Assembly (NCBI RefSeq): GCF_001949145.1 | Contig: NW_019091415.1 | Coordinates: forward strand, 208,414 to 240,579 | Length of the DNA: 32,166 nt | Reading direction: 5' to 3' | From: Acanthaster planci | Lineage: Eukaryota > Echinodermata > Asteroidea > Valvatida > Acanthasteridae | Part shown: one piece after another, positions 10,470-22,400 of the stretch | Layout of the letters: each line of letters starts with the position of its first letter | Numbering within the stretch: the stretch's first letter is position 1 | The notes under the pieces: model-generated | Database searches by the model: none | Told to the model about the DNA's origin: nothing | What the model saw: the letters and a program-made list of their open reading frames with translations, nothing else | Position numbers and translations under genes: made by a program

Positions 10470-11049
10470 ATGCTGCCCTTATCCTCTGCCGCAGACCGTA
10501 GGCGCAGTCCGACTTCGGTGCATAAATTGTCTGCTCTTTGTCTCTAGGTATCTCACTCGTCAGGTGAACAGGAAGGTGTAGCTCACATCCTAGCCTTAAC
10601 ATGTTGTGAGTCTCACCCGTCGACTCCTGAGGTGTGGCTCGGTAAAAGCGAGTGTAGTAAAGGGTATCATTTCATCCCAATCGCGCTGTTGTTTAATCGG
10701 CTCGATCATCATGGCCATGTAACTCAAAGGTACGCCCCATGTCAGAACACCGAAACGACACACGTACTGATTAACCAACTTCTCGTCAATTGTCTCGGCG
10801 GTCTCATCGGAAAAAAGGAATACATGTACTCTTCACTCATTTGGTTAAATAATCGCCGACAGCTGGAATATACCGGTTTCCCTTACTGGTCTCCGGCAGG
10901 GGACTCACAATGCCCAAGGCGACCCGTTCCATGGTTGCGCCTACAATGCGTTGATGTAGTGGGGTGTTTTTAGTCTTAGAGGGAGATGTTCTTCTTTTAT
11001 ATACGTCGCATCGTCTCATTATCGACCCTAACGTCTGCAGACATACCAA
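10470..11049 (-). pseudogene. Gypsy integrase, catalytic core deleted
   Basis: CDVYKRRTSPSKTKNTPL and MERVALGIVSPLPETSKGNRYI mark the zinc-domain end and core start. EKLVNQYVCRFGV then jumps to QQRDWDEMIPFTTLAF, so the segment between them, which holds the second Asp and the Glu of the DDE triad, is absent. The rest continues to a GETHNMLRLGCELHLP block at about 10560. It sits next to dispersed repeat copy 2. Confidence 0.85.
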
Positions 11050-11379
11050 CCCAGTAGAACCTGGCTCGGACTTTTGCCATTGTCTTGTTCACACCTTAAT
11101 GTCCCCTGACACACCACGATAGCGTTCCTAGACCAGATCTGCCGGAAATTTCTCCGGCATAGCAACACAGTGAGCCATTTCACCATGCAGTCGTTGTCTG
11201 ACTCCTTCACCTGTAGTACACACCGCACGGGCGCATACTTCATCGGTGCTTTCGCCCTACTCTGGTTGGCTGGCTGGCACTGCGACCTCGCCATATTGTG
11301 CATCTGTAGACCTTTCGTCGCGCCCACACTGAGTACACTGCTTGTGTGACAGCTCTCCCCTTGCCACCTGTCACCTGCG

Positions 11380-11890
11380 ACAGGACCGCACTATATTTCC
11401 ACACCGCTTGCGTCGGTATCTAGGATGTAATCGGCTTCAGGATCAGGGTACTGTAACACAGGCGCATTCAGCAAGCAGTCCTTCGAATCGTTGAAGGCCT
11501 TCCCAGTGTTGTCATCCCACTGAAACTCTCGTGCTTTTTCGGTAAAGTGATGCAACGCGCGCTCTGTCAGTAAAATTCCAGATAAATCTCCTGTAATAGG
11601 AAGCTAAGCCTAAGAAACTTCGCACCTCTTCGCGTTCGTAGGCGCAGGCCAGTCTCACACGGCACTGATGTTGGCAGGATGCGTAGTGATGTCATCCCCT
11701 GTGCCCCAGGTAGAGTACACTCTGCTTAAATAAATGGCACTTGTCCAATTTCAGTTTCAGACCTGCCACCCGTAGGCGCTGGAAAGCTCTCCTGAGACGA
11801 ATCAGCTCCTCCTCTTCTGTTTTTGCAAACAGTATAACATCGTTGAGGTACACTAATAGTATTTCCCAGTGCAGTCCTAACCTGCCAACC
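11380..11890 (-). pseudogene. Gypsy RT C-terminal end and RNase H region
   Basis: VYLNDVILFAKTEEE is the YxDD block with the first Asp replaced by Asn (YLND). It is followed by AGLKLKLDKCHLFKQSVLYLGH, VRSFLGLASYYRRFI and, after frame changes, APVLQYPDPEADYILDTDASG, the start of RNase H. Several frameshifts separate these blocks, and the catalytic change plus the breaks mean no functional polymerase. Confidence 0.85.
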
Positions 11891-12000
11891 CGTCGTGGGC
11901 TTTGCCACTTATCACATATCCTGACACCAGCGCCTCATTATAGACGGGAATTCTCACCTCACTGACAACCACTTTTCCACAGGTTCCATTTCCCTTAGTA

Positions 12001-12250
12001 TCAATTGCATCTGATTCTCTCACCATTCACCTTAAGCTCTAGTGTTTGGAAGTCTAGGATGCCTTTGGTCACCAGCAGAAAACCCATCCCCAAAATGTCC
12101 TTGATTTGGCCAGTGTTCCAGAACGCGACATTTAACGGACACGTAGTCCTGCCGACCCGAATTTCAATGCAGGCGTTTCCGATGGTTTTGATCACACTGC
12201 AGTCAGTGTCCACGAATGGACGACCTACTTCCTGCAGAGATTTCCTCTGT
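12001..12250 (-). pseudogene. Gypsy aspartic protease C-terminal half
   Basis: Encodes VDTDCSVI and then ACIEIRVG..CPLNV and KDILGMGFLLVTKGILDFQT. The ILGMDFL-type motif is the second conserved block of retroviral-type proteases. The catalytic DTGA loop appears as VDTDCS, so the expected Gly-Ala after Asp-Thr is changed. It is a remnant that could not be active. Confidence 0.75.
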
Positions 12251-12360
12251 CCTTACCGCCGGCGATGCAACTCCATGAGATGATTCACTATCTTGCAGGC
12301 CTCAAAATACTGTTTGTAATCTCACCATGGTCTTCCCGCTATACCTGTCTGGCGCAGTAT

Positions 12361-13116
12361 TCGGTCCCACACTCCCACAGGTATTCAGACAGCACAGAAA
12401 AATTATGTTCCACATGTCCTCTTTCATTTTCCTTTATATTTAGTGGGTTGACCAATGATTTTTTGAGAAATTCTCACCCAAAGCAGACCAGCCCTAAAAT
12501 GAAGGAAATTTCACTGTCCGGGGAAAGTAGCCATTTTGAAAATGCATCCTCAAATAGTGCCACTTTCGGACCCGATTGCATACAAATTGCTCAGAATTGG
12601 AAGCTGAGTCCGAGATTCAGTGTCATATTTCTTCAATTCCCCAGTTCCATGGCTCTCACCCCCTATGATATATAATATTTTGAGTGGATAACTTTTATTA
12701 ACGAGCTCGGCGGACATATTTCTGGCCTAAGTGCGAGGGTGCATCCGTAGGGACGGGGAGTAATCATACATGTTGCCTCGAGGACTGCCACCATGAATTT
12801 CATTTGTTTGTTTTTTTTTTTTCGGACTGTTTTATTAAGTGTTTTGATGGATAAGAAAGTAAGAGGGGAACCTATCTGTCCAACCAAAGTCAAAGGAATA
12901 ATCAGTCGACATTATTCTTTGGTAATGGGGGGGGGGTTCCAGGATTATTCCAAGAAAATTGCTGCCGTGAATTAGAGTTTTATAGAAGAGAAGGGATGAG
13001 ATTTGTCATCAGCATCAAAAGGGCCACTCCCCACTCTTTTCTTACTGTATGATTTTATACTGCATCATGGACGAGCCGTCTGCTTGCTGTTGTCTTAAGG
13101 AATGAAGGTATTTTTT
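12361..13116. other. Unassigned stretch
   Basis: No gene recognised. It has a 136-codon frame (12265-12675, plus) that overlaps the Gypsy remnant on the other strand and has no known domain. There is an imperfect 11-bp stem at 12891-12921 followed by a run of G at about 12927. Confidence 0.4.
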
Positions 13117-14350
13117 AATGATTGATAGATCGATTGATCGGTTGATGTGTTTCTCTTTACATTGGAGCTATATGGCTCCATTTATTAAACCTCGGGTTAG
13201 AGTAACATCAAAAACTCACAACGCCAGGATAATATTGGTGCTAATCAAGGAAAATACAGATGTACATTTAAAACAAGGTAAACATTATTAAGACGCAGGT
13301 GCATGAGATAAAAGAAACAATAATAAAAATAGAAAGAAAATCAAATATGTAAGGCAAAACATATTAACAGTCCAATTAATAGTCAAAATTGTACCTCACC
13401 ATTGGCTGCAATAGCACAGAGAACATTGTTTCTCGCGTAGTTCTCTATTAAATTTTCAGTGTTCAGTCGCGTGAATCCAGAAAGAAACCGTTTCAAATGT
13501 TGTTTGAACTGTTATGTCAAAATCTAGAACCGACAATAAACTATTAAATGCAATTGTACATCTGCAATTCCATAACTGCTGGAGCATTTTGTAACAACCA
13601 CAACTGAGACCGGGTCAAGGTTATGTCCAAGTACTCTGTTATAATCACTAAGGTAAAAAATCTGTCTCCAGAGTATACCTTCTTAAAAACGCTCCACATA
13701 AACAAAAAACTGACACAGTGCAAGAACAAACAATCAGCAGATGCTCATGGGATTCAGGCTCAGTTTCACAGAGAGGACACGGGAACGTTACCTATATTAG
13801 ATAAAACATCATTTGTGGGCAAAATTCGGTGTTTCACTTTATACAAGAATTGCTTATCACCAAGATCCATTAGCGAATCACAACTTTTCCAAATAATGGA
13901 CCGTTCGGTCGGAGGAATATTCAGAACATTGAGCCACACCTGCTGTACTTTGGGTTCAACAAAATGCTGAAGCAGAAAATTTCTATAATTAGTCTTAGAG
14001 CTAGTTTTCTGAGAGATATAGATAGGACTGTTTGTAAAGGCCCCCAAAAGTAAGCCAATTGCAGATAGGATTTGTGGGGCTCTGTCTCTTTTCTCTAAAG
14101 AAAGGTCAATAGCTTCATTGACTCTACATATGATTCTACCACCCGTAATATTCATGATTTTATATTTACGAGCAACATTAGAAGAACATTAAATTACCAT
14201 TACGAGCCAAATCCTTTTAAGAACAAAAATCCCAGCGTTTCTAAGAACACTGCTATCAAAGGGAGAACTATCCCCAATAACACAGATATTGCTATACAGA
14301 GGAAGGTTGCCAGTTTCCAACTTCAGAGAAAACCCTCTCACAGTATAAAT
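13117..14350 (-). mobile_element. Tx1/L1-like LINE, 3' fragment
   Basis: Minus-strand C-terminal part of a LINE ORF2. The segments are NLPLYSNICVIGDSSPFDS (about 14310-14250), NITGGRIICRVNEAIDLSLE (14155-14095), IWKSCDSLMDLGDKQFLYK (about 13900-13840), RILPTNDVLS and a zinc-knuckle region (CPLCE..SHEHL) before 13729. The run WKs..L..LGDKQFLYK.KHRILPTNDVL is the zf-RVT type tail of Tx1/L1 elements. Frameshifts occur near 14200 and 13740. The 3' end carries a near-palindrome GGAGCTATATGGCTCC (13164-13179) and a GATT-rich tail (13117-13147), both typical of LINE 3' ends. The RT domain is absent. Confidence 0.8.
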
Positions 14351-16035
14351 TAGGGAATGAAATGCATCTTGTATTCTTTAATTTGCATTATGGTAATACA
14401 AATGATAGAATAAACAACAAGCGTATTTCGGAATACAAAAATTAACGTTGCATGAGAAACAAAGTTTCAAAAATCTTAAGTTGCAAACCATACAGTTAGT
14501 AAACAGTGGAGATCGCAGTATGAACGGAGGTTTCTTGAGAAAAAATGCCAGCTTTATGCATAAAATTGTACTGATGCACACAGCCTTTAACATATACATG
14601 TACAAACATTACATAGGGCCTAAACTTAACCTAATTTCTGTAAGGGTTAATTGGAAGTTAAACACACTATAAACTTTTTAAGATTCAAACTACTTGTATC
14701 ACACTTGAAGACTTGGATGGAAATTAAAACAAAGCTCACATTCAAAGTTCGTCTATACAAGTCCAAGTGGTAGTTAGATTTTTGCTTTCCTTATAAAACA
14801 AAAAGTCTCAAGAACATCAAAGGATGGTTATATTTTTGTCACTTATATACGTTCATCAATTCCATCCGTCACTTCGTCATATCTGAACATGGCACTGCAC
14901 TTCACACTGAACAATAAACCATGTCAACCCAACTTACATCGGTTGTAAAAGAAAGGTATGCTACACCCTATGCTTTGCCCTTAGGCAAGTCCATGATTTC
15001 GCACGTGCTGTATCCAATACATAATGGAGGTTTTGCCCTCATGGATTTCAGTGTTTCATTTTACTGTTGAGCATCTGGATGGAGCACAGCCAAAAGAATT
15101 TGTACAATACAAGTTTCTGTGATGAATATGTAATTATAATGAAAGCATGGTGTTAGTTTTTGGCAAATATGGGACCTTTTTCAGGGATTTACCTACCCCA
15201 CAAGCTGATACCTAGTTAATATTCGATTTCGGAAGGAGCTACATTACTCTTATTGTAGTGGAGTTTCACCAGAATTGTAGTACTTCATATGAAAAAAAGG
15301 AAAGAGGCTAGTCAGTATCAGTCTAGTAAAAAGCAAAACAACAAAGCTGACACTCTAAATTCTAACAGACATTCTATACACCATTATCAATAATGATGTA
15401 GTACTATTAACCGAACTCAGCATTTCATACCCTGGACTAAAACAATTATCTGCCTAACATAAACAGGTGGGATATACACTCATGAAATGTGAGCCTGGCC
15501 GATCTCCATAAACCAAACAATATGTCATTTTTGAATTGTTAGCATGCTCACAAAGCTAAGGCATTGGTTCTTCAAATAACTTGTTGCACCACAAAAAACA
15601 GTTTCATTCAATATCTAGCTTAACTGACATTTGTTTAGTGAGTAAAAGATTATTTGCTTATCCCATTTGAATGCTGTCCAAATGCAGTAGGAAAATTATG
15701 CAAGTTACACAAAAAGTCAGCACGTGAGCAAATATAGGTTTAAAGTGTTTCTTTTTAGTGCAAATTTCACAGGTGGCCTACTGCTGCCTTGGATTTAAAA
15801 CATGAAGTATGAGGTGCAAATTTGAAAAGTAAACTTTCTTCAGATATAATGTAAAATAACACACATGTAATAACCCACTGCATCAAACAACATATGACTG
15901 CAAAAAGAGAAGACTGTATTTTAAGCTGTATTTTAATAAATTCAGCATAATGAAATTTGAAACAAAAACACAGGAAGTTTCCATTCAAACTGTGTAAAGA
16001 GAAATTGGTACCGAGGGTCTGAGCATTTTTTAAAG
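14351..16035. other. Unassigned stretch downstream of the dynein gene
   Basis: AT-rich, with several short frames and no domains recognised. Probably intergenic, between the dynein 3' end and the LINE fragment. The nearest supported feature is the candidate poly(A) signal at 16036. Confidence 0.4.
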
Positions 16036-16041
16036 TTTATT
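16036..16041 (-). other. Candidate polyadenylation signal for the dynein gene
   Basis: AATAAA read on the minus strand, about 300 bases after the dynein stop codon and followed by T-rich DNA on the plus strand. This is the first canonical hexamer I noticed downstream of the stop. It would give a 3' UTR of about 325 bases. There is no transcript evidence. Confidence 0.35.
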
Positions 16042-16340
16042 TCAAATAGTATCCAGCAGTACAAATGTCAAATGGTTGGAAACAAGACTATTCATTAAAA
16101 CAATCACCAAACGATATCATGTAATATAGAATCAAACTGAAAGTGTACTGAAACTTTACAGTCACTGTTTACGGTTGACTATCCTGCAACTGCCAACAAG
16201 AGAAATGGACACTTTAATTGGGATTTGCATTCTGCAACACATTATGCCACAACACATTCCAGGAAAAACTGATTTATGCATGGCACCCTGGAAAAAACTG
16301 ATCTGATGTACAGAACATGTACAAAAATATGACTTGAAGA

Positions 16341-16495
16341 CTAATATTCCAAACTCATCAGAAGTGCTGTTCCTCTCTTGATCCAGTGGTCAGCAGTAAA
16401 TACACCTGATTTGAGGTCAATGCTGACAACGAATGATGCTCTACCTGTGCTGCCAGCTCGGTTAGGATAGTAATAGCAAGGGCAAGAATACATTC
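16341..16495 (-). CDS. DNAH2: DNAH2-like terminal exon G, with stop codon
   Basis: A 155-nt exon with acceptor TTTCCTTGCAG|GA. Two bases complete the Gly codon, then 50 codons and TAG at 16343-16341. It encodes MYSCPCYYYPNRAGSTGRAS and the closing DHWIKRGTALLMSLEY. CPCYYYP...GR.SFV...DLKSG....DHW.KRGTALL is the expected DNAH2-type tail, so the protein ends where the family ends and is not truncated. Confidence 0.95.
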
Positions 16496-19400
16496 CTGCA
16501 AGGAAATCAGAAAATATCCTTTGTTCAGCTGTCTATGACTATGCAATTCAAATGATTTTTTGACACCTGTTCACAAGGACAATAGTTTGAAATATTTCAG
16601 GAAAAGGTTACAGAAAGGAAAGTGTAGAAGGCTGTGTTCATTGTCTTCTTATCCAAATAAGTTCAAATTTTAAAGATGACAAATTAAACAGCCAGTATCA
16701 TACAAGAAATTATTGAAATCTTTACCATTTCACTAAAATAGAACTTAACAATATGTAAAATGAAAAAAGAAAACAAACCTTTTCCACTCTTCTTTTTGTT
16801 TTCAACAGGCTTAAAGTGGATGGTAGGGATAGGGCAAACTAGTTGCATTGGCTTAGCTTCCACAAGACAAGCATTCTTCTTGTCCCAGCCTGCTCCCTCA
16901 AGGAACAGACCTTTGATATACACACCATCCTTAGGTGGCTCCACAATATTGTTGTCATCCACTGTGGAGACAATAAACTCCCAGGATAGAGAGTCCACTG
17001 ATACCTGAACAAGAAAACAAGTTATTATGCTCATACAATTGGCCTTTCTGTGTCAAACCAAACCAAAATATCAAACCAAATAGCTCCATGATCAAACTGA
17101 TCCTTTTTGCACTACTTACAATAATGCAAGGAGGTAGAATTTACCAGATTCTATATAACATTCGGGTTACCAACAATGTTTTTTTGCCAAGGTCTTATGA
17201 GCCTATCATCACTTCATCTTTTGTATTTTTAATCTCATCCAGCCTTCTAAAATCAAAAGCTATGATGATGTTGCTTGCATGTATGTTTCACTCAAACACA
17301 CCCACTGCAGCATATTCCCAAAGCTGACGATTTTGTTGAAAATAATCCCATTTGGCAACTTTACTGCATAATATAATCACTGATCACCACAAATGCAACT
17401 GTTTTTACCTTCAGGATACAACTAATTTGTATGCCTCAGCTGTTGATGTTAAAAAAATGTTGCATTTTGTTTGCTTCCAATTTTGTGTTTGAAGCCAAAA
17501 TTTCTGTTATTACATGTTTTTTCTTTTTTTTTACCTAAAGCTTATGTTACCAAGCAAGCGTGCAACTTGGACTTCAACATAAACTGAGGAAATTCCATTA
17601 TTTACAAGACTTTGCACAGTGTTTTCAATTTTCAATGGCAGGAATGTTAAGTGAGAGATGAGGGAATCAGCTGATCAGAGGAAATGTTGCATTCCTAACC
17701 ATGACATCATGTTGAAAACACTAATCAGATGATTGTGGAAAATTAGACCAAATGGCATATGTTCAATTTTGCCACAATTCATTTCAAAAGTTGTGTAACC
17801 ATGATCATTGCTGAACTTATCAAGTTTGATCAAATTTAAGAAATTGATAACTTTGTTAGCATGAGTAATAAAATTCTTATTTATCCTGGAGGAAACTCTG
17901 TGCTTAGCTGCATGTCTGCACTGACAAAGGTAGAATTTTTCCTAAAGACGACTTGGGTTTTGTACATGTGCATGCTTTCATGACTGAAGTTGTTAAATGT
18001 TTCTGAAATACTCTTTTTCCGATTTTGTATTCCAGTTCGAATGTACTGACTTTGAGAAGACAATGGTATGGAATACAAACACACATATGCAAATTGCTGT
18101 ACTTACAAAAAAAATTTGTTTGAACGGTATTTGTGTATGGATGAGATATTGAGGCTTTAGTCTGTGCATCCAGTCAGAACTTTTAAAAAATTTAATATAA
18201 TTCTGTGGTTAAAAACCAAATATATCATTGTATGAGCTCACATTATTCTGTCTTGCAGAAGTTTGCAATACTGCTGTTAGGTATCCCGTAGGGAATGTGA
18301 ATGCGGACATCCAATATATAACAGGAGGATGTGCAGTGCTTGCCCACTTTTCAAACTGTTCAACGCGTTGCACCAGATCACGAGTCCAAGATCCAAGTGA
18401 CTTCATAGATGGGTATGCCTGTTAACAACAAAAACAATTTTGAATTTTCCACCACTTTTCCAACCCCAAACACCCCAGACATGTACACATTCACAAAGGG
18501 CCTGAGCGGGCTTCAGCCCTCCTAAGACAGTGTTCAACCAAGTCCCTCCCAATGCAGTTGTGTACTAATTGGTAATCATGAATCAGCAGGGCTATAAATA
18601 TAAAAATGACTAGCAATAACTTGTTTCAATGCCTCGGTGCCTTATGTACTTGCTACATGTATGCTGTAAAATTGTTGCTGTTTGTTTTTGCATATGATGG
18701 GGCCCACAAAACATTGTTTGGTACTTTTAGCCATCACTTGATATTGCAAATTTTAACACTGCTGTCCCAAATCCCTTACCCATTCAAAATAATGTGAGTT
18801 GAACTGATTCATAAATGTTATTGTCTAAGGCTTTGGTGGAAATAATCAAACCATCAAAGTACTTGACAAAAAGCTACTATCTCTCTAAACACAAATTTGC
18901 CATTTTCAAGAGGTCAAAATACAAAGGAAGGAGATTTTTTAATTTGGAAAAAGTTTCTCACAGCACATTCAACTAACCTTCTCCCACATTGGAGGTACTC
19001 TGGCATCATTGATACAGTTGAAAATTTCTTCAAGATCTGATGACATGACCACCAGACCTTTAATGCCTTTCTCCAGGTCAATCAAAGAAGACCGAATGAT
19101 TTGCAGGAGAGCATTGTAACGCTGGATCTATAAAGATTATACAAAATAAAACACTGAGTGACACATCATTGTGAAAAGGAAAAGCACACGCATTTCTTAA
19201 TTGTGTTTCTGAAAAAAGCACTGGGGCAGAAGACTCAATAGTGAAGATAAAACAATCATGAGACATGTCCACTAATAGATATCCAGCACATATCAAAAAA
19301 ATCAAAATGGTAATCTGAATTTGGAGGTTAACAAGTCAGGGTTATTTATTTCGGGAATTTTCATTCAGTTCCCATTCATCAATTAAGAATAGCTCATTAT

Positions 19401-22400
19401 CTTTCCATTAAAACTTTTCTTGCAGCGTTGCTGTTATACATGAATGAATATGTGTATACTGTTACTGAAAATGACTAGTTTATATCTGATTGCTGCAAGT
19501 TTGATTACTTTTGTGCGGACATTTAAAGAGTAAAGTGTTTGCAACTCCTCCTCATGACCTTGGCTATAAGCAGGGCCACATTCAACATGAGGTAGATGCT
19601 TTTCACCATTATCTGGCTTCAGTTAGACAAACAGTTCAGAACATGCTCCGTTGCTGTCAGCTTCATATCACAAGGGATCTTGGACATGTTGAAGGTATGG
19701 GTGTATAAAAGGGCAAAGTAGGAAGATATCTTTGCAGTCGTTCCTGAAGAAAATCTAATTGAGCAAACTGACTTTCATTGATAATACTGTCTTAAGACAG
19801 GATAAGACCTGCAGATAGTCTTTAATTTATTTAAAACCAACCAAGCTCATTTGAACTGGGTGTTCTTCATATTGGCCAACTTGGAAGTACAAATATTACA
19901 GAAAGACCCACTTAAGGGCCCTGGAAGCTCTGGGGTCTTAGATGCTCTCTTTTGCAATCTCAGCCTATTGCATAACAGTTTTGCACAAGAATAATGACCA
20001 GTTGGCAGAAATTTTGTGAACAAAGTTGTTACTATCAGAAAGAGATTTGGTTGAATCAAGAGTAGTGAATGACACTGACAGGGTAATGTTTCATTTTAAG
20101 AATAATGGAACATGCAAAAACTATGCATCAAAAGACAAATTTCCCACCTTTTCTTCAAGTTAATAATCAAAAGTAGGCAGCATTTCACAATTTATATTAA
20201 ATGTAGGTTTTTTGAAACTTCACAACTTAGCATTACCATGATTGAACACATGATATTCATGGCCTTTTGTAATCTGCGAGTCAGGGACATCTTTCGAAAC
20301 TGTTTCCTGCAATGATTGGCCACACATAGCAGCAGGCTGTGTTCAAAAATGAACTCAGTCATCAGTGCTTCAGCACTGATTAATCATATGTCAGTATCAC
20401 ATCTAAGCCCATTTTATTGTTTAAAGTGACAACTTTTATTTTTCTTTCATGTAGAGTTTTATTGAGTTTCCCAATTTTGGCTGCAACATTTAAGAGAAGC
20501 TGCTTGATTTAAATATTCATTTCAGTGTGTGATGTCATTGATTTGCATCAAACACAAGGTGCTTGGGCTCTAGATTGTGGACTTTAAATGGTAAGTACAA
20601 ACAGTTGGGACGTTTCAATGGGTGTGGTCTTTTCATTGGGTGCACTGGAGTGTAGTGTTTATAGAGTAAAGGTGCGCTATCCATGGTCAGTCAGTTGTTT
20701 TGCTGTAAAGCATATTAACACCAGTGGTCAGGCTCTCCAATCCAACAAGAGTAATTTAAGCTAAAGGCCTTGTGCTCTTTTGGGGTTGCCATACTTTGTC
20801 AGTTTATACATCTTTTCCCCGTTCTGAGCGGACCGTCAAATGACTCTGGAACTGGTGACTGACTGCAGACAACCGTGAAGCCACAAACTGTAAGAATTGT
20901 TTTCTGTGTTGAGTAATTTAGGGTACTTGTATAAAAGATTATTATAATATTTTGATAGAAGAGTCATACATTTTGATGTTCCTAGAAAAGTCACAGCTTT
21001 GATAATTGTCAGCCACTAGGAACAGTATTGTACAACTGTTTGGAGTTGGATTTATCAACTTTTCCAGAGAGCCCTACCATATGGCAGTTTTACTACCTTG
21101 GGTCCGGCCAAGACGTTCTCCACTGTTCTGTACTGTGTCTAGTGAGGGTGTAACTAGCTGTTTGGCGGAGCGCTACAACTGCCGTAGACATTCGAGGCCA
21201 ATGCCGACCAAGATAAACTGTTATTTCACACTGTATTAAAGGCTTGGTTTTATAATTTAGTTTGTGTATGAAACTTTAGCCTGTGTGGCACTATTTAGCC
21301 TGTGTGGCATTGCTTACCCTTAGTATCGGGTGAATATTTTCTTCTAAACTTGGAAGTAGCCTTGGTGGCTTTCGTAGTAAATTTTGTTGCACTTATCGGT
21401 AATTACATGTGGTGTAGTTGTGGAATATTTTGCTGTTGAAACTGACTTTATTTACAATACTGTAGTTCTATTTTCTTGTGATTGTACCTTCAAAGCATAG
21501 GGTTTGGTGTTTTGGCGTCTAATGTAGTTCTTTTAATCAAACTTCAAAACAATACTCTGACGTCAGTTTTTATGAATATCCTCATTTGAGGAATTGTAAA
21601 AAACTATGAATGAGTGAACCTCGAGACTGTAAATAGAAATAAATTATTTTATTAAGATATATGTGTGTGTTTGGCTTTGCACTGATTTAGTTCTAACAGT
21701 CAGAAGCAGTAGCAAAGAAACTAGTCAGTGGTCTTCCAAAGGAAGGCCTCAACAGTGGTTTTATGCTTCGAGTTAACATGCTTCTCTGTGTTGCTTGATC
21801 CGCCATGGCTTATGCTGAAGTTGGTTGGAACACAAGTCACAATGTACGTGATGTTCTCTGAGTTTCGATAACGACAGTACCAAGAATCTCGAGAATATTC
21901 TGGTTGTACTTCTGCAAAAGGTGTTTCTTTTCTTTACTTGTGTTGCTCATTTTGATATCTCTCAGAAACTCATTTTAAATCAGCGAGATTCAGCAAACAG
22001 CATTCAGAAAATGCATGCACACGGCGAAAACAACATAACGTCATTTCACGTGCGAGTGCACTAGTTCTGTACTAAACCATGTCGCCCGCTGAAAAGTGTC
22101 CGGGGCTGTGCTTGTGGCAGGCAAAAAATATCCATAATGCATTCGATGCGAGCGGAAATATGACTTTGATGGCTACACTATTTAGCATGGCACCGGCATA
22201 ATTATTAAGGTGCTAACCTCTGCTCCAGCTGTTTTAAAAGAATTAGGCTCATCTCTGCTACAGCTGTTTTTAAGAAATTTCTAAAAATCGTAATTTTGGG
22301 ACTAAAATTTGTAATTCGGAATCTATATTAAAATTTCATAATTCCTCCAAAATCAGAATGGTTGGCAGGTATGGTTCTTTACTAATATAAAATGGAAAAA

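Larger units (their letters stand above)
10466..12360 (-). mobile_element. Ty3/Gypsy LTR retrotransposon, internally deleted
   Basis: Minus-strand remnant in normal gag-pol order but with large internal losses. A gag-like segment at about 12360-12258 (RYSGKT then FEACK-like) runs almost directly into a retropepsin end (DILGMGFLLVTKGILDFQTL, 12213-12001). The protease-RT linker follows (VVVSEVRIPVYNE, about 11970-11920), then the last third of reverse transcriptase (11890-11700), RNase H (11640-11380) and integrase (11049-10470). The RT fingers and active-site-proximal parts, most of gag and the integrase centre are missing, and frames change several times. No LTR is recognised at either end. 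Confidence 0.88.

Noticed and set aside
12265-12675. 136-codon plus-strand frame
   Set aside because: Its first part is antisense to the Gypsy gag/protease remnant and the rest has no recognisable domain or splice sites.
12891-12921. Imperfect stem CAAAGGAATAAT/ATTATTCTTTG followed by a G run
   Set aside because: A single short hairpin with no context; probably chance.
16358-16546. A minus-strand 62-codon frame over the last dynein exon
   Set aside because: It is a shadow; the dynein frame (GMYSCPCYYYP...) is one base off, with a clean acceptor at 16496 and the family C-terminus.
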